Source: Clostridia bacterium
GTDB taxonomy: Bacteria > Bacillota > Clostridia > Christensenellales > CAG-138
Direction: 5' to 3'
Length of the DNA: 64,000 nucleotides
Assembly (NCBI GenBank): GCA_017523925.1
Contig: JAFWVQ010000034.1
Coordinates: 62,001 to 126,000 of the forward strand
This document shows, piece by piece, positions 54,441 through 62,633 of this stretch. Positions within the stretch are counted from its first letter, which is position 1. Each line of letters begins with the position of its first letter. The notes under the pieces were generated by a model. It worked only from the letters and a program-made list of their open reading frames with translations, did not search any database and was not told where the DNA came from. A program made the translations under genes and the position numbers.

Positions 54441-56045
54441 TTACGACAGACCCATCGCCAGGCGCATCACCGCAAGCGCGTCGGCCATGCTCACGTCGCC
54501 GGTGCCGTCCAGATCCGCATTATACGGGCAGGGGATGCTGCTTACAAGCCCCATCGCATAGCGCATCGCAAGCACAGCATCCGCCATATTCACTTCGCCG
54601 TTGCCGTCCGCATCGCCCATGAGCCCGCCTGAGGCAAACCGAGCGGTCAGCGCGGTGGGTGCGTTCTGATAATCAAGATCGTATTCCAAGGCGGTCGAAA
54701 TGAGGCTGCCCGAGGAGGTGTACCAGCCCTCGAAGCGGTTACCCGGCGCGGGGATGGCGAAAACCTTGCTCGTGCGCACGCCCGCCGTAACGTAATGATC
54801 GTAGCCGATATAGCCGCCGCCCTGCGTGTTCAAGGTGTTCATCGGAAGCGCGGAGATCGCGGAGAGCGAAAGCGCGGTCAGCTCGTTGCCATGCGTTTTC
54901 AGATTGGTAATCGCGGTGTTGTTATTGAGCGAAAGCGAAGTCAGCGCGTTATTCTCGCAGTAGAGCTTCCAAAGCTGCCTGTTTGAGGAAAGATTAAGGC
55001 TCGCGATCCTGTTGTCGCCGCAAACGAGCTCCTCAAGCTGGGAATAGCCCGAGGTGTTCAGCGCGGTGAGCAGGTTCTCATGACAGTGAAGAATTTTCAG
55101 CCCGCTTGCGGTGAAGTTCAGCGACGAAATGCGATTTTTGCCGCAGTAGATCATCTTGAGCGCGGTGCAGCCGGTGAGGTTCAGATTCGCGATCATATTC
55201 TCGCTGCACTCCACCTCCTGCAGGCGGTTCTTGCTTGAGCAGTCGAGCGAGGTCAGCGCGTTCTTCGAGCAGCCGAGCAGCCTGAGGTAATTGCAGCCCG
55301 TCAGATCGAGCGAAGTCAGCGCGTTGTCGTCACAGAAGAGCGAATCGAGCACGGCGCAGCCCGTAACGTTCAGATTGGTCATGCCGTTGTGCATGCAGTT
55401 CAGCGTTTCAAGCGCGCCCATGTACGAAACGTTCAGCGAAGCGATCTCGTTGCCCGCGCAGGAGAGATCCTTTAGGCGCGTAAGGCCCGAAACCGAAAGG
55501 CTCGTCAGCCTGCTGTCCGCGACCGAAAGGCTCGTAAGATAGGTGCAGCCCGAAACGTTCACCGAGGTGAACTCATTTCCGCTTGCATAAACGGTTTGAA
55601 GCGCGGTGCAGCCCGAAACGTTCAGCGAAGCGATATTATTTGCATGACAATATAAATATTTAAGCGAGGTGCAGCCCGAAAGATCGAGATCGCCCACAAG
55701 GAGGCAGTTCTCAATGCGAACGGTATCTATGCGCTTGGTGCCGCTGACGGTGCGCCAGAGCACGCGCGGAACGAGCGTGAAATAGCCGTTCAGATCGTAG
55801 CCGTAGGTGCTGCCCCAGGAGTTCGGGTCGCCGGGATCGTAGCTGTCCGAGAGCTTCGCGCCGTTCTTAACGCCGCTTTCGTCGGTCTGCTCCAAGAAGG
55901 CTGCGATCTTGTTGTAATCCGCAGCGTTGTAGCCGCTCGGAACGTTCCAATACGGCTCTGCCTGCGTCTGCTCCAGCGCGAGCGCGGGCAGCGCGGTGAG
56001 CGCCATAACGAGCGCAAAGGCCAGTGAGATAATACGCTTTTTCAT
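54441..56045 (-). CDS. Secreted leucine-rich repeat protein with C-terminal dockerin
   Basis: 534 residues. Signal peptide (1-24), then an N-terminal cap (about 30-110). About 13 leucine-rich repeats of 21 residues follow, of the form LTSLDLTGCxxLxxLxCxxNx, most with a conserved Cys (about 115-400). A beta-grasp/internalin-B-like module has RFEGWYTSSG. The C-terminus is a dockerin with two calcium-loop repeats (GDADGNGEVNMADAVLAMRY and ADLDGTGDVSMADALAVMRL). The ATG at 56045 follows GGAGG. It shares the dockerin ending with the thioredoxin-dockerin protein at 31853-33034. No enzyme domain is seen, so a binding or adhesion role is likely. Confidence 0.88.
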   Translation of the reverse strand: MKKRIISLAFALVMALTALPALALEQTQAEPYWNVPSGYNAADYNKIAAFLEQTDESGVKNGAKLSDSYDPGDPNSWGSTYGYDLNGYFTLVPRVLWRTVSGTKRIDTVRIENCLLVGDLDLSGCTSLKYLYCHANNIASLNVSGCTALQTVYASGNEFTSVNVSGCTYLTSLSVADSRLTSLSVSGLTRLKDLSCAGNEIASLNVSYMGALETLNCMHNGMTNLNVTGCAVLDSLFCDDNALTSLDLTGCNYLRLLGCSKNALTSLDCSSKNRLQEVECSENMIANLNLTGCTALKMIYCGKNRISSLNFTASGLKILHCHENLLTALNTSGYSQLEELVCGDNRIASLNLSSNRQLWKLYCENNALTSLSLNNNTAITNLKTHGNELTALSLSAISALPMNTLNTQGGGYIGYDHYVTAGVRTSKVFAIPAPGNRFEGWYTSSGSLISTALEYDLDYQNAPTALTARFASGGLMGDADGNGEVNMADAVLAMRYAMGLVSSIPCPYNADLDGTGDVSMADALAVMRLAMGLS

Positions 56046-56075
56046 TCTTAAAACCTCCAAAATAACAGTGTTTTA

Positions 56076-56783
56076 TTATTCAAAATGTTCCCTTGCCTCG
56101 AACACGCGGCAGATATTCTGATAATCGCCGAAAACGGTCAGCTTCTCGCCCTCGCTGAATACCGTATCCTTATGCGGCGCCTCGACCTTGCCGTGCTTAT
56201 CCTCAACGAGCATGATCAGGATATTGTGCTCCTCCTTGAGCTTCGACTCAAACAGCCTTTTGCCCGAAAGTGCCTCCGGCACGGCCATTATATGCACCTG
56301 CGCGATCGTGCCGTTTCCGATATGATCGATTATCATAACGGTGTTCGCAGTTTTTGTATGCGTTATATTGCCGACCGCCTTTAAAACGAGCGCGCTTCCG
56401 AACGAGCGCACGGCGGGGATGCGCAGAATGATTATCAGTATCGCCACCATGCCGACCGGGATCAGAAGCCCCAGCAAGTACTGCCCCACCTGCGTTATCT
56501 TGAGCGACATAAACACGTTGATAAACGCCGAAACGACCGAGATATTGAAAACGTAGCCGAAAAGCATGGTTATCCTCGCAAGCCGCCGTCTGCGCCGCGT
56601 GGAGATGATCATCTCACTTTCGCGCGTGGTGAAGCCCGAGCCCGTGAGCAGCGAAACCACCTGGAACCGCGCCTTTTCCTCGGGCAGACCGATCAGGCGG
56701 AAGAGCAGGGTGAACACTTCCGAAATGATGATGTATAGAAGTATCAGCACCGCAAAAAGCGAAGCGGCAGCGTAAATATTCAT
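56076..56783 (-). CDS. Membrane protein with TrkA-C domain
   Basis: 236 residues. The N-terminal half has three to four membrane segments (ASLFAVLILLYIIISEVF; ITMLFGYVFNISVVSAFI; YLLGLLIPVGMVAILIIIL). The C-terminal about 80 residues form a TrkA-C (RCK-C) regulatory domain ending GEKLTVFGDYQNICRVFEA. TrkA-C domains bind small ligands such as cyclic dinucleotides and control ion transporters, though no pore motif is visible here. The start at 56783 (MNIYAAA) is preferred because a longer frame to 56840 adds only a basic leader; the ribosome binding site is weak in both cases. Confidence 0.7.
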   Translation of the reverse strand: MNIYAAASLFAVLILLYIIISEVFTLLFRLIGLPEEKARFQVVSLLTGSGFTTRESEMIISTRRRRRLARITMLFGYVFNISVVSAFINVFMSLKITQVGQYLLGLLIPVGMVAILIIILRIPAVRSFGSALVLKAVGNITHTKTANTVMIIDHIGNGTIAQVHIMAVPEALSGKRLFESKLKEEHNILIMLVEDKHGKVEAPHKDTVFSEGEKLTVFGDYQNICRVFEAREHFE

Positions 56784-56953
56784 ATTCCGTCTCGGGCGGC
56801 TCTTCGCCGCAGCCTGCCTCCGTTCTTGGATTTGGCGCATAAAGCGGGGTTTGCCGTATATATTTTAACACGAATTCAATGGGTTTTCAATATGAAAAAA
56901 GAAATCGGGGGAAATGAAAAGGGGGCGTGCGCGCCCCCTCGAATTGAAAAACG

Positions 56954-58069
56954 TCAATACCTTGTGCTCCTTATTCCAAGCTCATACTGCTTCAGCTTTC
57001 TGAGCTGCTCCGCCTCGTTCGCTGCCTGCTGAGCATTGTAGGCGGCTATTGCGCTGTTTGCGGCGGTTATGCCTGCATACTGTGCGGTTTTGGCGCTGTA
57101 CTGTGCGGTTTGTGCGCTGTACTGTGCAGTTTGTGCGCTGCTCAAAGCGATTTGCGCATTCGATTCCGCAAGGCTCTCCGTTGCCGAAACAAGCCTGCGT
57201 GCAATGCGGTTGCCCTCCTGAATGGCATTATAGATGCACCATTGGTTGGACTTTATCTGATCCAAGTTTCTGATGATATCGTCAAGCCTATCGATGATTC
57301 GATCAAGCCTTACCTCTATATCAAACTTGTTGTATGCGCCGTCGCCGCCCGTATTCTCGCTGAGCGTGGAACAGCTGCCGCTCTTGAAATAATCGACAAA
57401 GGACGATACCGCCACGAAATTGCGGTACTTGCCGTAGATGATATCGAGATCGTAGTAGCTTTGCAGAACTTGCTTTGTCTGCAAATGCTTTTGATACAGC
57501 GCGGAGCGTTCCTGCTCGAGTATGCGCTTTTCCGCAAGCTCGCGATTTACGCGCTGCGCATCTTCGGAAACATTCCTTCTGTACTCCGCCATCCTGCGAT
57601 CGTAGTCGGCATTTTGTTCGGCCAGCCTGCGGTTATAGTCAGCTTTGTTCTCAGCAACCCTGCTGTCATAGTCATCTTGAGCCCGTTTTTTCTTATTATT
57701 AGAGATTATAATAGCGGCTGCGATTGGTGTGATGATGGCGGAAAGAATTACTATTATCCAAAGAGCACCATCATCCATGAAATCAGTAAAAGTCATCAAT
57801 ACAATACCAGCCAAAATCACGCCAACGACAACCAAACCTGTTATGCAACCGATTTTTTCGCCCTCATTTGCAAGCGTTTCCTTCGGTTTATTGTAAGTAG
57901 GTTCATTATATGTCGGAGTATTGACATATCGCGGTTCGTAAAAAACCTTTTTTACACCCAGCGAACGAATCTTGCTGTCAAGCGCATCCAGCGTTTGCTG
58001 CTGCAAAAACACTTGCTTTTCCAGCTCCACAACATCCTCAAGATAGCGTATCAAAGTCTGTTTATCCAT
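56954..58069 (-). CDS. Two-TM coiled-coil protein with AQTAQYS heptad repeats
   Basis: 371 residues, no recognised family. An N-terminal coiled coil (1-36) is followed by a Pro/Tyr/Asn segment (NTPTYNEPTYNKP) and two membrane segments (about 73-94 and 102-123). Next is a long charged helix with repeated YNRRLAEQNADYDRRMAEY-like steps. A second domain (about 205-300) follows, then an Ala/Gln/Ser-rich coiled coil with three exact-style 7-residue repeats (SAQTAQY). It is divergent from an HTH gene and has a consensus promoter with an operator-like inverted repeat. It may be a membrane scaffold or stress protein. Confidence 0.65.
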   Translation of the reverse strand: MDKQTLIRYLEDVVELEKQVFLQQQTLDALDSKIRSLGVKKVFYEPRYVNTPTYNEPTYNKPKETLANEGEKIGCITGLVVVGVILAGIVLMTFTDFMDDGALWIIVILSAIITPIAAAIIISNNKKKRAQDDYDSRVAENKADYNRRLAEQNADYDRRMAEYRRNVSEDAQRVNRELAEKRILEQERSALYQKHLQTKQVLQSYYDLDIIYGKYRNFVAVSSFVDYFKSGSCSTLSENTGGDGAYNKFDIEVRLDRIIDRLDDIIRNLDQIKSNQWCIYNAIQEGNRIARRLVSATESLAESNAQIALSSAQTAQYSAQTAQYSAKTAQYAGITAANSAIAAYNAQQAANEAEQLRKLKQYELGIRSTRY

Positions 58070-58121
58070 TTTCTCCCCCTTGCGTTAATTCTTTTCAGAA
58101 TAGAGCGTATCGAATAAGTAA

Positions 58122-58150
58122 ATTATAGATAGAATTTATCTAAATGTCAA
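58122..58150 (-). promoter_or_regulatory. Consensus promoter with an internal operator
   Basis: On the minus strand: TTGACA (58145-58150), a 17-bp spacer and TATAAT (58122-58127). The inverted repeat TAGATA-N5-TATCTA (58126-58142) fills the spacer. A further TATCTA half-site is at 58162-58167, toward the HTH gene. This suits repression by the HTH protein encoded divergently. Confidence 0.75.
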
Positions 58151-58215
58151 TAGACGGATTGTATCTATGCTATATTTATTAAGTTAACGATTTATCTTTC
58201 AAGGGAGGTGTGCCT

Positions 58216-58428
58216 ATGAAGAGCAGAATAAGGGATCTTCGCGAGGATGCCGACCTTACGCAAGCCGAACTTGCCGCGCACATAGGCATAACCCAGCGCA
58301 AATACAGCTATATCGAAACCGAAACGCAGCCGCTTACCGATGAAATGCTCGTTAAGCTTGCGGATTTTTATAACGTCAGCGTTGACTATATACTATTGCG
58401 AACCGAAAAACCGGAGCTGAATAATTAG
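58216..58428 (+). CDS. XRE-family regulator
   Basis: 70 residues, a lone helix-turn-helix of the immunity-repressor type: IRDLREDADLTQAELAAHIG, ITQRKYSYIETETQ, and LADFYNVSVDYIL. The ATG at 58216 follows GGGAGG with good spacing. It is divergent from the coiled-coil protein gene, and the shared region carries TATCTA operator-like sites. Confidence 0.88.
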   Translation: MKSRIRDLREDADLTQAELAAHIGITQRKYSYIETETQPLTDEMLVKLADFYNVSVDYILLRTEKPELNN

Positions 58429-58494
58429 CAAATTGAGAAGCGCAAGCCGTTTCTCTTTTTTGTTGGATTTGTCTGAATACCGCCGCTCGGCGTT

Positions 58495-58905
58495 TCAACC
58501 GTTTATAATGCACAAAACAATGTTCACAATTATCAGCGCGTGCAGTACAATATGGTAAAGATCGGGAACGAGCCGCGTTTCGCTCGCTTTGAATATGCGC
58601 AGAGTGCCGCGAAAACATTCGTTGTAGCCCCGAAGCTTTTTCTCGCTCGCGCCGAAGATGGTGTAGCGCCAATGGCAGAAGAACTGCACGATAAGCCATG
58701 CGGCAAGCACCCCGAGAAGCACCCACCTGCCCCATGAAAAGGCGTGGAAAAGAACGAGCGCAATCGCGTAAACGATCAGCATGAAAAACTCCGCGCTCTT
58801 TACGCCAACGCCGTCCACAAGAATGAAGCGGTGAGTGCGATAGGAAACGGTGCAGCCGAGAAACCAGAGGAGGAGGGTGAGTTGGAAAAGGATCGTAATC
58901 ATCAT
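58495..58905 (-). CDS. Hypothetical membrane protein
   Basis: 136 residues with four hydrophobic segments (about 3-22, 37-55, 58-76, 115-134) and a cytoplasmic loop (GASEKKLRGYNECFRG). Its ATG overlaps the stop of the four-helix-bundle gene (ATGA), so the two are translationally coupled. No family is recognised. Confidence 0.65.
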   Translation of the reverse strand: MMITILFQLTLLLWFLGCTVSYRTHRFILVDGVGVKSAEFFMLIVYAIALVLFHAFSWGRWVLLGVLAAWLIVQFFCHWRYTIFGASEKKLRGYNECFRGTLRIFKASETRLVPDLYHIVLHALIIVNIVLCIING

Positions 58906-59255
58906 TGTTCATTCAAGTTGGATTTGGCGGTGTTGATGGAGGAGATGAGCAGGCGGCGTATGCTTCCGCAATCGTGCAACAGGTTTTTAACCGCCGTTTC
59001 ATCCGCGATTCCCGCTCGCACGAACAGTTCAAGCCAATATTCCGTTTCATAGCATTCCTTGAGTGCTATTTGAAACTTGGCGATGAAATCCGCTCTGCTT
59101 TGAGCATAATTAGCCTCGCGAACATTAGCGCCAATGCTTGTTGCGGAGCGTTCAAACTGATTCACAAGCGAGCGATGCCCCTTTACGGAATCGCAGAAGT
59201 TGATCATATTCACCGCAAAATCCATTGTTAGATCAAGAAGTTTGTTTGTTGCCAT
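58902..59255 (-). CDS. Four-helix-bundle protein (S23/Avd-like)
   Basis: 117 residues, all helical. It has the features of the S23/bAvd-like family: LTMDFAVNMINFCD, SLVNQFERSATSIGANVREANYA, and FIAKFQIALKECYETEYWLELF. Family members are encoded in 23S rRNA intervening sequences, and related Avd proteins are partners of the reverse transcriptase in diversity-generating retroelements. No reverse transcriptase is seen here. AGGTGA precedes the ATG at 59255. A promoter lies at 59275-59303 and a seven-hairpin array lies directly beyond it. Confidence 0.85.
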   Translation of the reverse strand: MATNKLLDLTMDFAVNMINFCDSVKGHRSLVNQFERSATSIGANVREANYAQSRADFIAKFQIALKECYETEYWLELFVRAGIADETAVKNLLHDCGSIRRLLISSINTAKSNLNEQ

Positions 59256-59274
59256 CAATATCACCTCAATATAG

Positions 59275-59303
59275 AGTATAGCGGAAAAGCAAACGTTTTT
59301 CAA
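59275..59303 (-). promoter_or_regulatory. Promoter of the S23-like gene
   Basis: On the minus strand: TTGAAA (59298-59303), a 17-bp spacer and TATACT (59275-59280). It starts only 4 bp from the hairpin array. Confidence 0.7.
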
Positions 59304-59306
59304 TAA

Positions 59307-59475
59307 TGAAATCGCGCCCTTCGGCGCGGTGAAATCACGGGCTTGCGCCCGAGGTGAAATCTTCGGCTCTGCCGAAGGTGAAATAAAATCCGTCCACGCG
59401 CCGCTGGCGCATTTCATCGCAAAGCGATTTCATCTGCCGCAGGCGGATTTCATCTGTCCCTTGGGACGGATTTCA
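59307..59475. repeat. Array of seven small hairpins separated by TGAAAT / ATTTCA
   Basis: Seven short palindromes in 169 bp. Arms: 59313-59318/59323-59328, 59338-59342/59347-59351, 59361-59367/59371-59377, 59398-59402/59406-59410, 59416-59420/59424-59428, 59437-59440/59443-59446 and 59456-59460/59463-59467; loops are 2-4 nt. The stems all differ in sequence. The first three are separated by TGAAAT and the last four by ATTTCA, so the whole array is itself a large inverted repeat. It lies between the tRNA terminator and the promoter of the S23-like gene. Confidence 0.9.
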
Positions 59476-59478
59476 TTG

Positions 59479-59507
59479 AAAAAAGCACTGCGAGGCAGTG
59501 CTTTTTT
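59479..59507 (-). terminator. Terminator of the tRNA operon
   Basis: AAAAAAGCACTGC pairs with GCAGTGCTTTTTT around a GAG loop, just after the tRNA-Met 3' end. Confidence 0.92.
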
Positions 59508-59509
59508 CA

Positions 59510-59586
59510 TGGTAGCGGCAATCTGATTCGAACAGATGACACTCCGGGTATGAACCGAATGCTCTAGCCAGCTGAGCTATGCCGCC
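59510..59586 (-). tRNA. tRNA-Met (CAT), elongator type
   Basis: 77 nt with encoded CCA. The cloverleaf closes: acceptor GGCGGCA/TGCCGCT, D arm GCTC/GAGC, anticodon stem TTCGG/CCGGA with loop TTCATAC, T arm ATCTG/CAGAT with TTCGAAT. The paired first base (G-U) and lack of the three-G anticodon stem set it apart from the initiator next to it. A tRNA-Ile2 with modified CAT is the alternative. Confidence 0.92.
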
Positions 59587-59591
59587 AAGTA

Positions 59592-59667
59592 TGGTTGCGG
59601 GGGGGGGACTCGAACCCCCAACCTTCGGATTATGAGCCCGACGAGCTACCGGCTGCTCCACCCCGCG
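59592..59667 (-). tRNA. Initiator tRNA-fMet (CAT)
   Basis: 76 nt with encoded CCA. The acceptor CGCGGGG/CCCCGCA leaves the first pair C-A unmatched, a hallmark of bacterial initiators. The anticodon stem carries GGG before CTCATAA. The T arm is GGGGG/CCCCC, giving nine G in a row on the plus strand. It is first in the operon, 5 bp from tRNA-Met. Confidence 0.92.
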
Positions 59668-59700
59668 ACGTTTGAAGCCATGCGCAGCACGGCAAGGTTT

Positions 59701-59729
59701 AGAATACCATATTGTACGCGCGTTGTCAA
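59701..59729 (-). promoter_or_regulatory. tRNA operon promoter
   Basis: On the minus strand: TTGACA (59724-59729), a 17-bp spacer and TATTCT (59701-59706). Confidence 0.75.
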
Positions 59730-59877
59730 GCTATTATACGTAAATGTTGATTATATATTATTAGTTTGCATCGAACCGCCCTGCCCGGCTCCGCAGAATG
59801 TCTTTCACGCCCAGCCGCTGCCAGTGCCGCCTGCGCAGATGCCGTTTCGCCTTGCTGCGGTGGTGCCGCAGATGCAC

Positions 59878-60831
59878 TCACGGCTTCTTTATGACCTCGT
59901 CCACCAGTGCGCCGAAATCGGGATCGACCGGCATGGAGAAGCTTTCGTCCGTTCCCTCGCCTTCGCCCTCGTCCGCGCCGTCGTCGCCCGGAAGCTCGCG
60001 CCCCTCGATGGCGTAGATGCTGCGCATCAGCGCGGCCGCGCTCTTGCGGCTTACTGCGGCCTCGGTATCGCCGCCCGCGCCGCCCTGCCTTGCTTCGCGC
60101 ATATCCCGAGCCACCTTCGCAGCCCCGGCCGTTTGCGCGCCCTGCTGAGTTTTGCCTTGTGCGGCAGGCTTTTTCGCCCTGCCGGTTCCGACGGTATCCA
60201 GCGTTTCCGCATAGAATTCCGCATCCTCGAGCGCACGCCTTGCACGCTCCTTGAGCCGCGAGTTCAGTTCATCCAGCCTGCCCTCGCGCTCCCGAACGTG
60301 CGCCTCCGCCTCGTCGATCATGCTGTGCGCGCTCTTCTCGGCCTGCTCGAGCATCTGCTTGGACAGCCGTTCCGCCTCGTCCACGGCGGTTTGGGCATCG
60401 CGATAGGTCTGCTCCGTATCGCGCCTCGCCTGCTCGCGCGCATCCTCGAGCGTTTTTTCGGCGGCGGCCTTCGCCCTTTGCTCTATGCTCTGCCCCTCGC
60501 TGATGAACTCTTCGCGGCGCTTTTTGCCTTCGTTTTCAAGCCGCTCCGCCTCCTCGCGCGCCTCGCGAAGAATGCGCTCCTTCTGCTCCGCCGCCTCGGT
60601 CATGGCCGTTGAGATGCTCTCCTGCTTCGCCTCGAAAGCCGCGATGCGCCGCTTCGATCCCGAAAGCTCCTTGTTTGCGCTTTCAAGCGATGCGTTGACC
60701 CGCGAAAGCTCCTCGCTCTGCTCGCCGATCGTGCTTTCCTTCTCGGCCAGCCTTGCGCGAAGTTCCTCAAGCTCCCTGTTCTTTTGCTCAAGCTCCGCCT
60801 GAAGCTTTTTTCTTTTACCGAAGAACCACAT
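59878..60831 (-). CDS. Coiled-coil protein, DivIVA-like
   Basis: 317 residues. It has an N-terminal MWFFGKRKK, then a nearly unbroken coiled coil (about 10-215) rich in Glu, Arg and Ala. An Ala/Gly/Gln linker and an acidic C-terminus follow (GADEGEGEGTDE). Such proteins are often annotated as DivIVA-like or cell-division scaffolds, but the diagnostic DivIVA N-terminal domain is not clear. The ATG at 60831 lies 8 bases after GGGGG and is preferred over an ATG six bases upstream. It probably follows the ruv genes in one transcript. Confidence 0.6.
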   Translation of the reverse strand: MWFFGKRKKLQAELEQKNRELEELRARLAEKESTIGEQSEELSRVNASLESANKELSGSKRRIAAFEAKQESISTAMTEAAEQKERILREAREEAERLENEGKKRREEFISEGQSIEQRAKAAAEKTLEDAREQARRDTEQTYRDAQTAVDEAERLSKQMLEQAEKSAHSMIDEAEAHVREREGRLDELNSRLKERARRALEDAEFYAETLDTVGTGRAKKPAAQGKTQQGAQTAGAAKVARDMREARQGGAGGDTEAAVSRKSAAALMRSIYAIEGRELPGDDGADEGEGEGTDESFSMPVDPDFGALVDEVIKKP

Positions 60832-60864
60832 TTTCATTCCCCCATTATGCTTATCATTTCGGAA

Positions 60865-60925
60865 GAAATTCCGCAGGAATCTCCACCTCAACTATTCCTC
60901 ATTCATCATTTATTATTCACTATCA
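60865..60925 (+). repeat. Palindrome plus ATTCACT-heptad element, copy D
   Basis: The hairpin is GAAATTCC (60865-60872) and GGAATCTC (60876-60883) with a GCA loop, then CACCTCAACT and degenerate heptads that run into the ruvB stop codon. Confidence 0.7.
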
Positions 60926-61951
60926 CAGAAACGAGGTCTGCACTCCCCCGCCGTTCGGCGGATCGATGCCCAGATGCTCGTATGCGCTCGGAAGCGGCAC
61001 CCGGCCGCGCGGCGTTCTTGCGATGAAGCCGAGGCGCAGAAGGTACGGCTCGTACACATCCTCGATCGTGGAGGCATCCTCCCCCGTTGCGGCGGCGATC
61101 GTGTCCAGTCCGACCGGTCTTCCGAGGAATTTCACGATCATCGCCTCGAGCATCTTCCTATCCACAGCATCGAGCCCGAGCTCGTCTATACGAAGCATCT
61201 CCAGCGCCGCCATCGCGGTTTCGGTGGTGATCACGCCGTCCGCCTTGACCTGCGCATAGTCGCGCACCCTTCGAAGAAGTCTGTTCGCGATTCGCGGAGT
61301 TCCCCTTGAACGCGAGGCTATCTCAAGCGCGCCGTCGACCGTTATTTCGATATTGAGTATGCCCGCGCTGCGAACGACGATCTCCTTGAGATCCTCGGGC
61401 GAATACAGCTCGAGCTGCTCCTTTATGCCGAAGCGGTCGCGCAGCGGTCCCGTCAAAAGCCCCATGCGCGTGGTCGCGCCAACGAGCGTGAATCTCGGAA
61501 GCTCGAGCCTCAGCGAACGTGCCGACGGCCCCTTGCCGATGATGATATCGTATGCAAAATCCTCCATCGCGGGGTAAAGTATCTCCTCCACGTTCGCATT
61601 CAGGCGGTGGATCTCGTCGATAAACAGCACGTCGCCCTCGTTCAGATTGGAAAGCAGAGCCGCAAGGTCGCCCGCATGGGTTATCGCGGGGCCGCTGGTG
61701 ATGCGCAGATTGCCGCCCATCTCGTTTGCGATTATCGCGGCAAGCGTGGTCTTTCCAAGGCCGGGCGGGCCGTAGAGAAGCGCATGGTCGAGCGCCTCGC
61801 CGCGCATTTTGGCCGCGTTGATATAGACCTGCATATGCTCCTTAACGCTGCCCTGACCGATGTATTCGGCGAGGAAGCGCGGGCGCAGGCTGTATTCCGA
61901 GTTTTCGTCCTCCGCGAGAAGGGATGAGGTTATGAGTCTTTCGTCGTCCAT
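60923..61951 (-). CDS. ruvB: Holliday junction branch migration ATPase RuvB
   Basis: 342 residues. Walker A is [12 protein letters not shown] near 59-71, Walker [11 protein letters not shown], sensor [18 protein letters not shown], and the C-terminal winged helix ends in GRVPL. It forms the hexameric motor that drives branch migration with RuvA. It is the last of the ruvC-ruvA-ruvB set. Confidence 0.97.
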   Translation of the reverse strand: MDDERLITSSLLAEDENSEYSLRPRFLAEYIGQGSVKEHMQVYINAAKMRGEALDHALLYGPPGLGKTTLAAIIANEMGGNLRITSGPAITHAGDLAALLSNLNEGDVLFIDEIHRLNANVEEILYPAMEDFAYDIIIGKGPSARSLRLELPRFTLVGATTRMGLLTGPLRDRFGIKEQLELYSPEDLKEIVVRSAGILNIEITVDGALEIASRSRGTPRIANRLLRRVRDYAQVKADGVITTETAMAALEMLRIDELGLDAVDRKMLEAMIVKFLGRPVGLDTIAAATGEDASTIEDVYEPYLLRLGFIARTPRGRVPLPSAYEHLGIDPPNGGGVQTSFL

Positions 61952-61988
61952 TTTTCTTATTTACCGTATGTTTTTCATCCATCCCCGC

Positions 61989-62591
61989 TCATTGCTTCGC
62001 GGAGAGCTTTCTAAGGGCCTTCATTATCATATCCTCGGTGCGCGCGCAGTCGTCTATCTCGGCAACAGCTCTTCCCGCCACCGCGCCGTCGTAACCGAGC
62101 GCAACGAGCGCCTCGATCGCCTCTCTGCGCATGGAGTTCGCGCCGTCGTCCGCAGGCTTCGCGCCCTTTGCTCCGCCCGAAGCGGAGGCCGCGCCGTCCA
62201 CCTTTTCCTTGAGCTCGAGTATGACCCTTGCGGCAGTCTTGCGGCCCATTCCCGCAACGCCGTCGAATGCGGCTGCATTATCGGTCAGCACCGCCATCGC
62301 GATATCGTTCGGGGAAAGCACCGAAAGCGCCGCGAGCGCGAGCTTGGGACCGATGCGCGAAACGCCGATCAGCTTGCGGAACATCGCGCGCTCGTCGTCG
62401 GTATAGAAGCCGTAGAGCGCGACCGCGTCCTGAGAGATGTTCAGATGCGCGAAAAGCTTCGCCGCTTTACCGAGCGAGAGTTCCTTGAGCGTGTTCTTCG
62501 AGCAGAAAAGCTCGTAGCCCACGCCGTTTGCGTCGATGACCGCGCGATCCGCGCCGAGCTCCTCGACAGTTCCTTTTATATGTGAATACAT
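61989..62591 (-). CDS. ruvA: Holliday junction DNA-binding protein RuvA
   Basis: 200 residues. OB-fold N-terminus (MYSHIKGTVEELG), two helix-hairpin-helix motifs (LIGVSRIGPKLALAAL and FDGVAGMGRKTAARVILEL), and a C-terminal RuvB-binding domain (EAIEALVALGYD). It binds four-way junctions. 37 bp before ruvB. Confidence 0.96.
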   Translation of the reverse strand: MYSHIKGTVEELGADRAVIDANGVGYELFCSKNTLKELSLGKAAKLFAHLNISQDAVALYGFYTDDERAMFRKLIGVSRIGPKLALAALSVLSPNDIAMAVLTDNAAAFDGVAGMGRKTAARVILELKEKVDGAASASGGAKGAKPADDGANSMRREAIEALVALGYDGAVAGRAVAEIDDCARTEDMIMKALRKLSAKQ

Positions 62592-62633
62592 ATTTCGTTT
62601 TCTCCGTTTTTCGGGTTTTTCGATCCGAAGGGC

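Noticed and set aside
59307..59475. CRISPR array
   Set aside because: There are no repeats of 23-47 bp with unique spacers. The constant parts are only 6-9 bp and the variable parts are palindromes. No cas genes are present.
59592..59607. Run of nine G as a sequencing problem
   Set aside because: The count fits exactly the five G-C pairs of the T arm plus four of the acceptor stem of initiator tRNA-Met, so it is genuine.
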